DNA of 64,000 bases from Luidia sarsii (Eukaryota > Echinodermata > Asteroidea > Paxillosida > Luidiidae). Positions 37,001 through 45,894 of the stretch are shown here, piece after piece; the first letter of the stretch is position 1, and every line of letters begins with the position of its first letter. The notes beneath the pieces are model-generated. The model saw only the letters and a list, made by a program, of their open reading frames with translations. It was not told the origin of the DNA and made no database searches. The position numbers and the translations under genes are program-made. Location of the stretch: positions 4,050,159-4,114,158 of the forward strand of contig OX465105.1 of NCBI GenBank assembly GCA_949987565.1, read 5' to 3'.

Positions 37001-40000
37001 GAATGTTGTTTCCGCGTAGTTTAATATTATTCCCTTCGTTATTATTGTGGTATGAATAGTGGTATGAATAGAAAGAAGGGGAATACAGGCTTCAATTTGA
37101 GGGTAAAATTGACAAATTTGGACGGCGTTTTAATTGACTCTTTTTTTTCTCCGTCATTTTGGCTCAATCTACCACGGCCGCACGGAGCGATTTTGCAATT
37201 TTCAACTTCGATATCTCAAGAAATAAATGAAAAATTCCTTCTCAAATTTTCTAGAATTCTAGAAAATACAACAATAAAACATCGCTAGTATAACTGTAAT
37301 AAACAAAACAACTCAACTGTAAGGGCTGGCAGAAGTCTACTAATCATTGCACACGTACTGAGTGCACGTAAAGTTCCGAAACGGGGGACGTTGGTGTTTT
37401 GGTGACAGCGTTGTGTGTGTAAGCTCGCTTCGTGATCGCTAACGACCTAGGTGACAGACAACTGGCGCCTGTAACCAAGGACCCTAGTTTTTCGGGTGTG
37501 TGTGAAATGGGCTTAACCACTTCGCGCCGGGACCTCCGAATCCGGAGGTCAATTGGATTGCCTTTGCAACGGGGCCCTCCGAATCCGGGCACCACTATTG
37601 TCCACATTCTAAACAAAGACTCTTTTCAGCTTAGAACAAAGCATTATGAATCAGTACAAAGACCCTTTTTGACGCACGTTGCCACATGAATTGCAAGATT
37701 AGCAGCAGTAATTGTGCAATTGTGGGACTTTTACTGTGGAGGATCGAGGGATACCGCGCTGCAGCTGAAAGCACGCGGGGGACATTGTCTTTGCATGCCA
37801 CACAGCCCAACGGTCGTCGGTCTGGCATTGGAATTCCCCCCACATTCTTTACCGTAATCTGTACGCTCATTTGTGGCCGACCAACTCGAAGATTTGACTG
37901 CCTGGAGTGGAGGCTGGAGTCTGCGGTCAGGGATTGTCAGCAGCGTACACGAACCCACACACACACGTCCGTTACGGTCCATTGACGACGCACAAAGGGC
38001 CCTTTTTCGAACGGATAATCTCTTGACAAAGGCCACAACGACGTCCGAATTGTGCCAGGTTTTACTCTCTTGTACCCATAGTATACCCTTATTGATTTAT
38101 TTCATAGAAATATATTGTTCCGATTGTTTTAGCAAGATTTTAAAATGATGCATTGTTCAAAAACCCCCGTATGGCGGTCATCGGCGCTGAAAAACCCCCC
38201 GGCGCGAAGTGGTTAATACTACCACGCGGCTGCGGAAAACGCTCCAGCTTCCTGTCTCGTTGATGCGTGAAAACTGCTATTTGGTACACGTACAAGGGCC
38301 GGTGGCTGACTACACAGATATCAAAGTCACGCATACGGAGTCAACACTTTCGCTGATGGTCAAAGGTCATTGTGCACTGCGCCCTCTGTGCGTGGCACTT
38401 TACCAGCCATTCACGGCAAATAAACAGTCCGTCCGTGCCCCAAAAAGGTCCACGTGGGAACGCAACGCAGGATTACTTTCTGGAATGTCGCGGAAAATTA
38501 CCGCGTAGCCGCGGGAAAAAAGTCCTGTGGAAACACAGCTTCGGAGTACATCACAGGAAATTCATCAGGCTTTTATTTATCAAACCAAAAACAAGCTCCA
38601 GGACTGAAGAAAGATTACTTGAGGTGGGGGGGGCTTATTTCAAGTTGTTGAAATCAAGGACTGAGATGTCTCCATTTGATGAACAGGGCAAATGAAAAAC
38701 CTTACATTCTATGTAATGATCAATTGCTTTGACAGCTGCTGTTGACTTTCTGAATCTCAGTTAAAGGGATCTTTCTTTAGGAATTTTGTCAGGTCTTGCA
38801 ACCTTCATGGAGGATTTCTTTCATTTGTCTCTCATTCTGCAGGATGGATGATACCACCTACTTGGGGAGTTTGAGGAGCTTACCATCTCAGACTGAAGAA
38901 TAGGGAAAGGGGAAGGATATGCCTTTGCTGAAATGAAGTGAGTGTTAGACTCATATAACCAAAACGAATTGAACTTGAAAACAAATCAGTGATGATAATT
39001 CTGCCTTTGAGAAAGGTCCTGCTGGGATCGAAACATCAGGCCCTTATAATGTTTGATATTAAACTTTTGTTATCATTTTAGTCAGTAAGCAATTTGCAAC
39101 ATTTCTTGAATATCACTTTTAAAAGATAAATTGTGCATTTGTGTTTCTGTGATTATTGGTTTGACAGAACCAATATCACTCTCTTGTTTTACTTGGTCTG
39201 AAATACTACGAGTGGCTCTTGATGTTTTACATGTAGTTGCATTTTTGTTTTGCATTTAAACAATAGACTAATAATTCCCAGCTTAGTTTGGGGCAAGTTT
39301 CTCTCTTTTCTTCCCCCTTTCCTTTAGATTTGTGAGGAGCCCGGTGGAGTGACCAGCCAAGAGGAAGCCTCGTACTCCATTCTGGAAGACACTGACAGGC
39401 AGGAGGAAAAGGCATGACTGGGGTGAGCCTGTTGTTTAAAGAAGTGTTTCTCCACAGGACTTAATTTTGTCAAACTACCGAGGCTGAGCAGAAGAGTGAA
39501 AAATATATGTCGTGTGGAAATGCAGGGTAAACTAACGTCCCTGTTAAGTTACCGCGACCTCAATGGAAAACTTCCTGGCCAAAAGGGGTCACGAGAACTT
39601 TCCGCTCAGCCACGGTAACTTAACTGGTTCAAAAAAACTCCTGTGGAAACAATCCCAAGATGTAATACTACCACGCGGCTGCGGAAAACGCTCCAGCTTC
39701 CTATCTCGTTGATGCGTGAAAACTGCTATGTGGTACACGTACAGTACAAGGGCCGGTGGCTGACTACACAGATATCAAAGTCACGCATACGGAGTCAACA
39801 CTTTCGCTGATGGTCAAAGGTCATTGTGCACTGCGCCCTCTGTGCGTGGCACTTTACCAGCCATTCACGGCAAATAAACAGTCCGTCCGTGCCCCAAAAA
39901 GGTCCACGTGGGAACGCAACGCAGGATTACTTTCTGGAATGTCGCGGAAAATTACCGCGTAGCCGCGGGAAAAAAGTCCTGTGGAAACACAGCTTCGGAG

Positions 40001-40879
40001 TACATCACAGAAAATTCATCAGGCTTTTATTTATCAAACCAAATACATGCTCCAGGACTGAAGAAAGATTACTTGAGGTGGGGGGGGGGGGGCTTATTTC
40101 AAGTTGTTGAAATCAAGGACTGAGATGTCTCCATTTGATGAACATGGCAAATGAAAAACCTTACATTCTATGTAATGATCAATTGCTTTGACAGCTGCTC
40201 TTGACTTTCTGAATCTCAGTTAAAGGGATCGTTCTTCAGGAATTTTGTCAGGTCTTGCAACCTTCATTGAGGATTTCTTTCCTTTGTCTCTCATTCTGCA
40301 GGATGGATGATACCACCTACTTGGGGAGTTTGAGGAGCTTACCATCTCAGACTGAAGACTAGGGAAAGGGGAAGGATATGCCTTTGCTGAAATGAAGTGA
40401 GTGTTAGACTCATATAACCAAAACGAATTGAACTTGAAAAAAAATCAGTGATGATAATTCTGCCTTTGAGAAAGGTCCTGCTGGGATCGAAACATCAGGC
40501 CCTTATAATGTTTGATATTCAACTTTTGTGATCATTTCAGTCAGTAAGCAATTTGCAACATTTCTTGAATATCACTTTAAAAAAAATAATTGGGCATTTG
40601 TCTCTGTGATTATTGGTTTGACAGAACCAATTTTACTCTCTTGTTTTACTTGGTCTGAAATACTACGAGTGGCTCTTGATGTTTTACTTTTAGTGGCATT
40701 TTTGTTTTAAATTTGAACGATAGACTAATAATGCCCAGCTCAGTTCTGGGCAAGTTTCTCTCTTTTCTTCCCCCTTTCCTTCAGATTTGTGAAGAGCCCG
40801 GTGGAGTGACCAGCCAAGAGGAAGCCTCCTACTCCATTCTGGAATACACTGACAGGCAGGAGGAAAAGCCATGACTGGG
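31029..40879 (+). CDS. Repeated 95-bp exon B (six copies), candidate coding
   Basis: Copies lie at 31029-31123, 32079-32173, 34499-34532 (61 nt deleted), 35890-35984, 39328-39422 and 40785-40879. Each follows a 'cttccccctttcctttag'-type acceptor (the second reads aag) and ends GACTGGG|gtgagcc. One frame reads ICEEPGGVTSQEDASYSIL then EDTDRQEEKA and stop. Copies differ mainly by substitutions that keep this frame. The segment is acidic with a YSIL tyrosine motif. I do not recognise the protein. The exons may be alternative 3' coding exons of one gene or decayed duplicates. Confidence 0.4.
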
Positions 40880-41572
40880 GTGAGCCTGTTGTTTAAAGCC
40901 TTGTTTCCTAATGACTTAATTTTGTCAAAGTATCGAGGCTGAGCGAAAGAATGACAAAATAAAGGCGTGTGGAAATGCAGGGTAAACTTACGTCCCTACT
41001 AAATTACCGTGACCTTGATGTCAAACTATCAGGCTGATCATGAGGGGTTAGGGAAACTTTTCGCTCAGCCACGGTAACTTAACAGGGCCGAAAAAAAACT
41101 CCCATGGAAACAATCCCACGATGTAAAACTACCGCTCGGCCGTGGTAAATGCTCCAGCTTCATGTGGTACGTCTCCCTTACAAACATACTATCCCGCTTG
41201 AAAATGAAATGAAATGAAAGGAAATACAAGCTCCAAGACTCCAGGAAAATTACATGAAGGGGGGGGGGTCTCATTCCATGTTCTAGAAATCATGGACTGA
41301 GAGTCTGCATTTGATGAACATGGCAAATGAAAAACCTTACATTCGATTGAATGATCAATTGCTTTGACAGCTGCTCTTGCTTTTGTCTTTCTGAATCTCA
41401 GTTAAAGGGATCTTTCCTCAGCAGATTTGACATGTCTTGCAACCTTCATTGAGGATTTCTTTCCTTTGTCTCCCATTCTGCAGAATGGATGATACATGCA
41501 CCTACTCGGGGAGTTTGAGGAGCTTACCATCTCAGACTGAGGACTAGAGGAAGGGGAAGGATCTTTGCTGAG
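31594..41572 (+). CDS. Repeated 95-bp exon A (six copies), candidate coding
   Basis: Copies lie at 31594-31688, 34014-34108, 35405-35499, 38843-38937, 40302-40396 and 41484-41572. Acceptor tctcattctgcag; donor GAAATGAA|gtgagtg in the first five copies, GCTGAG|gtgagtg in the last. The longest frame reads MDDTTYLGSLRSLPSQTEE and stop. The last copy carries a 3-nt insertion that keeps the frame; the first copy has a premature stop. A is followed by B about 485 bp later in each unit, with an R1 copy in the intron of the first five. Confidence 0.4.
32652..33619. mobile_element. TIR element carrying a Myb/SANT-like exon
   Basis: The TIRs (ACTGCGTTTACACT…, then GATCCCGCGAGGAGGATCAG) are about 40 bp with two visible differences. 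CTA flanks both sides (32649-32651, 33620-33622), a 3-bp duplication like PIF/Harbinger. The subterminal regions repeat GGATCAGATCC words. The insertion interrupts the foldback element of the second cassette unit; sister units lack it. Confidence 0.75.
33180..33311 (+). CDS. Myb/SANT-like (trihelix-type) first exon inside the TIR element
   Basis: ATG follows GCTGCAAA. The 44 codons read MATDTVRGRLWADEELKLFL then DIWASEEILTKLDGTTRNTA and MFNN, ending at a donor (CAAT|gtacgt). The W-x-D-E-E…L…IW…L…RN…F pattern is that of the first two helices of the Myb/SANT-like DNA-binding domain, which occurs in PIF/Harbinger accessory proteins and in many host factors. The rest of the domain is missing; a TGTACA microsatellite begins at the donor. 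It is either a remnant of an autonomous element's Myb gene or a captured host exon. Confidence 0.55.
34554..35095. mobile_element. Composite foldback/TIR element in the B-A intron (complete copy)
   Basis: The ends GTGTTTCCACAG… and …GTCCTGTGGAAACAC are inverted. An inner right end (CTCCTGTGGAAACAATCCC near 34750) suggests a 212-bp hairpin element joined to a second one with ACCACGCGGCTGCGG/CCGCGTAGCCGCGG arms. Other copies are near 31145 (truncated), 32191-33705 (interrupted), 36004-38536 (interrupted twice), 39442-39989 and 40898-41120 (truncated). It was copied along with the exon cassette. Confidence 0.6.
36228..37513. mobile_element. PIF/Harbinger-type non-autonomous element, 1286 bp
   Basis: The ends AGCCCGTTGCACAC and GTGTGTGAAATGGGCT are imperfect inverted repeats. 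TAA is duplicated (36225-36227 and 37514-37516). Subterminal GGTCCCTGG/CCAGGGACC words repeat in both orientations. Sister cassette units read 'gatgtaatactacc' straight through, confirming the insertion point. No transposase ORF. Confidence 0.7.
37517..38212. mobile_element. piggyBac-like MITE, copy 1
   Basis: Flanked by TTAA (37513-37516, 38213-38216). TIR CCACTTCGCGCCGGG and its complement. The 696-bp sequence is closely matched by 61941-62635. TTAA specificity is the hallmark of piggyBac-type transposition. No transposase is encoded. Confidence 0.8.
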
Positions 41573-42650
41573 GTGAGTGTAAGGCTGATATATCAAAAGC
41601 AAATTGAATTTGAAAAAAATGAGTGATGGAAAGGTCAGTCTCTTTTAAATTCAAGTCTAAGACAAACTGTGCAAGAAACCAAGTTCATTTACATTAAATA
41701 TAAAAAATAAATCTTTTATCCTTGGACAAGCAGTACTGTTCTAATAATTATCTGAGTGTTGCTTACTTTGATTTTCAAAATCCAAACTATGAGAAGTATA
41801 TCCCGAGTCCCTACAAAGTCAGCCTTTTTTTCTTGCTTCGACGTCTTTGCACACAATATACACGGGAAGCATTCACAAATTGTCTGGGTAATAGGTTGCC
41901 AATAGACCAGTCAGATGGAGATGGCTCAGAGTTGATTAATCATTCATTCGATTAATTTCAATGACTCATTACTAAGCTTGCACATTACGAGAAATTTACT
42001 GTTGTAATTCCCCTGACCATACACACACACACGATTAAAAACCGGAGATAAAACTCAATGAGCCAAAACTCTGGAAAACCTTGTGGCTATTTACATCAGG
42101 AAAACTTTGGGGGTGGCAAAGAGACGCAACTATACAGTCATATTTATAGGCTTCTCCGGAATTTGATTTGATACCATACCTGGATCTATTTTGGTCTTGA
42201 CTGGACCGAGGTTGCAAGGTACTAATAGAGGCCCCTGGTAAAGCCCTACTTAAATATTATGCAACTTTTCAATGAACGCCCATTCCTCGAATCTGCCCCT
42301 TTTCTTGGAAGGCATTCATTGACTGACCAGACAACTTTTGCCTGCTATACAACCGTAACACAGGCAAAGTAGTATACCCTCACCTTTTAAACCCTATACT
42401 TAATTTTTCAATGAATACATGTACAATGACTATGTGTCCATCCTTTTCTTCTGTCTCAGAATGGAAACCCTGCTGCATTCCAGACATCAGCTCTTTGGAG
42501 AGAGTAGAGAGGGACTTCAACTGGACCACAATCATTACATTCCTTGACAAATTCTGTGAAAATTAAATTGATCTTTGATTTACCTTTAGATTAGATTATG
42601 ATTAGATATTTTATATTACACTTACTTTTAGCATTTCACTTTGAAAAAAC
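41573..42650. other. No gene recognised
   Basis: Low-complexity AT-rich sequence. The ORF at 41722-41955 has no domain or supporting splice context. Confidence 0.35.
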
Positions 42651-42655
42651 ATGGC

Positions 42656-42976
42656 AAAGAAAGGTTTGATTAGTCTTTGTTTGGATGGGGGCACTAGTCA
42701 GAAGCAATTCAACCATTATTTGCTGACTATATCTCCAGCGATCACACCCCTGCTTTCATTCAGATGCAATTGTCGTAAACCTGGCTACAGCAGCTCAGGG
42801 ATCACACAAAGTGGACGCAGCTTTTTCAATAATCAAGTCAAACAAAGAAAACCTTACTTGGACAATTTTGATAAATTGAAGGGAAAAAATGGCAAAGAAA
42901 ACTTTGATTGGACCGGGATTTGAACCCGAGACCTGGTTTTGCATACCAGTGCTCTTACCATCTGAGCTCTCCAGCC
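42656..42976 (-). mobile_element. tRNA(Cys)-like SINE, full length
   Basis: Read on the minus strand, the head (42976 to 42906) folds like a tRNA. The acceptor arms pair at 6 of 7 positions, the D stem is GCTC/GAGC, the anticodon stem is CTGGT/ACCAG with loop ATGCAAA (anticodon GCA, Cys), and the B box is GGTTCAAATCC. The body matches the SINEs at 20996 and 9826. It is probably a Pol III SINE rather than a functional tRNA gene because of the attached body. Confidence 0.65.
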
Positions 42977-43461
42977 GTCAGATGATGGCCTTCCCTAATA
43001 GTCAACTATTCTAATATTTTTCTAAGGTCTATAATTTCAGTTAAGTAATTTGTCATACTAATTTCACTATCATGTAACCCTGACAAGGAAGAAACAAAGC
43101 CTGCTTGGTAACAACTTGGTGTGATGATACATTGAAATGATCATCTCAATACCACAAACTGAAGTCTTTTGAGCAATCAAACACAATTAGATACCGCAGA
43201 GTAACGTGTGTGCTTTAACAAAATAATTATCATTTTTTAAAGCATGGTATAACGAAATGCTTACCTCTGCAATATATATCACAGTAAGCTAATTTTCGGC
43301 TCTCATCTATGGATCTAAAGTGTACAAACATTATTGGCAAGCTTCTAGTTCTTAGTAGAGTCAAAAATTTGTAATCATGTTTGCCTTTAAAAAATCCTTA
43401 TAAAAATGTAAGGTCATGTCAGAAACCCATAGTTTAAAAGAAAAATTTAGAAAAACAGTAA

Positions 43462-43845
43462 CTATAAAACTGCAACTTTAAGTCCCTCTGGATTAGCTGT
43501 GTTGAAAAACTCCTTCACTAAATGATTATGAAGCATACATTTTGGCAGTAAATCAAGAGATTCATGGATGGGTCTGCAGGAAAAACTAGACATTTTCAGA
43601 ATCTTTTGAACACAACCAATTAATATAAGTGGGTTTCTGTGATGGCAACAAATTTGCTCATGCATATTGAAATTCACCTCAGCATAAGAACTGAAAACTT
43701 GCAAATACACCCCCAGAACGAGTGTGAAAATCAGTTTGATTGCTAGCAACATTGCAAAACAGTTCTGTAGCGTGGATTTGAGTGATAGAATGTCATGCAG
43801 CAGCAGTTTAATCAATGTATCATTCAAATCACTTAATTGGCCCAA
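43462..43845 (-). CDS. Unrecognised 127-aa ORF with one hydrophobic segment
   Basis: The translation is protein-like, with one possible membrane segment (AIKLIFTLVLGVYLQVF) and scattered Cys/His. I recognise no family. A 66-bp stretch of it (43689-43754) is duplicated at 52704-52769 beyond the large transposon. It may be an exon, but no flanking exons were identified. Confidence 0.2.
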   Translation of the reverse strand: MGQLSDLNDTLIKLLLHDILSLKSTLQNCFAMLLAIKLIFTLVLGVYLQVFSSYAEVNFNMHEQICCHHRNPLILIGCVQKILKMSSFSCRPIHESLDLLPKCMLHNHLVKEFFNTANPEGLKVAVL

Positions 43846-44500
43846 ACAAGTGTCTTCTCTCCTCTGCTTTTCTAAGAAATTTAATTGAGAATAATTATGT
43901 TTACAATTTTTACAATGCTAATTGTTCCTAATAAGTTCACTTTAAGTCCAAGTTAGTATCAATGACTATATGAAGTTATATCATTATCAGACATCAATAA
44001 TAATAATTATGCCACAAGAGGAACTACTGAATGTATAAAGGACTTGATTATGATGTATAATTGATTTCTAAAGCTCTATGAACACCAATTCTTCACAATA
44101 AATCAATTAATCGGATATCATTTCAATCACTGTGCTATTTGTTTGGTCATTTAGTTTGTTGTTTGTTTGTTTGTTTTGAATAATCGTAGTAGGTGGTGGG
44201 CATCAACGAGATTATCATAATATAAAGGGTGGTGATTAACAAGAGAAACAAGCTCATAAATTATTGAGTACGTGGCTGTTAATAAAAAAACACCATTTCA
44301 TCATCAGCTGAGACTTGCTGGTAAATCCATGTCAGTCGGGCTTCGTGAAGATAAAAACTTTTTGAAATTATTTTAAAAAATCAGAAAAAAGGATTCATTT
44401 AGGTTATAGTTGCAAGATTTCAGTGGAAAACTTTAGTGCTGAAAAGGTCCGATGCTGGGAAGGACATTGAGGGATTGTAAGTTGGTATGCTATCTTTGGC
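43846..44500. other. No gene recognised
   Basis: AT-rich sequence with TTTG repeats near 44158-44180. No feature can be supported. Confidence 0.35.
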
Positions 44501-44513
44501 TTGTCTCAAAATT

Positions 44514-44740
44514 TAGTGGGCCTGACGTTTCGATCCTGGCAGGACCTTTCTCAAAGGCAGAGTGACAAGGACAAAGGGTATAGGGTTAAGGACAAAGGGT
44601 ATAGGGTTAAGGACAAAGGAAGGGGGAAGAGAGTGAATAGGACACGGATGAGAAACAAAGGACAAAGAGTAAAGCTGGTAGGGTGAGATTTGCATTTTGG
44701 TAATTTGTCAGTAAGCAGTTTGCAACATTTTTGTGTATCA
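44514..44740 (-). repeat. R1 copy with GGACAAAGGGTATAG repeats
   Basis: R1 head on the minus strand ('agtgggcctgacgtttcg'), a purine-rich insert with two copies of AAGGACAAAGGGTATAGGGTT, then the normal plus-strand tail. It lies 120 bp left of the large transposon. Confidence 0.6.
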
Positions 44741-44856
44741 TCTTTGGCTTGTGATTGATGTTTGGTCAAACTGTGAGACCAACTGACAAGGCCAAGTGGA
44801 CTGGACAGGACACTATTCTTGTAGACAAATTTCAATAATTATATTCTTATAGTACC

Positions 44857-44862
44857 GGTATT
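44857..44862. other. Left 6-bp target-site duplication (GGTATT)
   Basis: GGTATT immediately precedes the terminal TACGAAAG and is repeated exactly at 52541-52546. Confidence 0.85.
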
Positions 44863-44910
44863 TACGAAAGACCATTAGTGCCACTAAATTTATATATTTT
44901 GGGCCATACT

Positions 44911-45265
44911 AATCCGTTAGTACGGATTAGTAATCCGTTTGTACGGATTACTAATCCGTTAGTACGGATTAGTAATCCGATTGTACGGATTACTAATCCG
45001 TTAGTACGGATTAGTAATCTGTTTGTACGGATTACTAATCCGTTAGTACGGATTAGTAATCTGTTTGTACGGATTACTAATCCGTTTGTACGGATTACTA
45101 ATCCGTTAGTACGGATTAGTAATCCGTTTGTACGGATTACTAATCCGTTTGTACGGATTACTAATCCGTTTGTACGGATTAGTAATCCGTTTGTACGGAT
45201 TAGTAATCCGTTTGTACGGATTAGTAATCCGTTTGTACGGATTAGTAATCCGTTTGTACGAATTA
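44911..45265 (+). repeat. Left subterminal array, 17 palindromic 20-mers
   Basis: Units read AATCCGT-NNGT-ACGGATT plus AC or AG and T; the centre is TTGT, TAGT or ATGT-like. Each unit can form a 7-bp hairpin. The array is non-coding, although it gives open repeats (IRTNGLV/VRISNPF) in several frames. Confidence 0.9.
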
Positions 45266-45894
45266 CCTGGCTTAATATTGGCTTTATTATCCCACTGCGT
45301 GCATACTCTAAGACCACGCACACGACCACAGCACAATTACCGCCCAGTTGCTACTTCCCAGTGGTGGACTTCATTGGATTCAGTCTCCTAATTGTAAGTA
45401 ATTAATGTCTTATCTTATTAAGGTGTGGCGGTCCACTGAAAATATGAGAGGGCAAATTATTTTGTGCTAATGTCTACAAAATGTCTGGATTTAACATGTA
45501 TATATGTAATTAGTAAATCACAGCTAGAGAGTTTGCTTTTGAGCGTTTGCCCTGAATCTTGACAAGCCATAGGCCTATGGTGTTTGTATTCCAGCACGAA
45601 ATTATTGCATTTGATAAACTTTTCGTACCGCGAATGCGTAATGTAAGGCCTTGTCCGAAACGGGCTTCTGGCCAGAGTTACGCTCTGTTTTCGCACCCCC
45701 CCCCGGCCTAGTGCAGTTATACCGGCAACATGTACGTGTGTATGTAGCCGTGCACCGTGCGTGGCGCCCTTTGTAACTGTCCAATACTCTACTGCACACA
45801 ACCAAACATTGACAACTACATCATGTACTTGCCTGTGTCTCAACCTTACATATGCAGGTACTGGTACTTTTCTAGAACAAGAACAACTTCTACC

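Larger units (their letters stand above)
30900..41640 (+). repeat. Tandem A-B cassette array, about six units
   Basis: The order is B-A repeated, starting with B at 31029 and ending with A at 41484. A-to-B spacing is constant (about 485 bp). B-to-A spacing varies from 565 to 2953 bp because of TIR elements inserted or deleted in that intron. Sequence between exons is also duplicated, so whole genomic units were copied. Units 3 to 5 are most alike; unit 6 is the most diverged. Confidence 0.8.

Noticed and set aside
35789..39415. Repeated 62-aa minus ORFs (MPFPPACQCLPEW…)
   Set aside because: They are antisense to exon B, and their conservation is explained by the cassette duplication.
44862..45405. 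Long repetitive ORFs (155, 175, 87, 76 aa) in the subterminal array
   Set aside because: A 20-bp unit without stop codons stays open in several frames on both strands. This is array translation, not protein.
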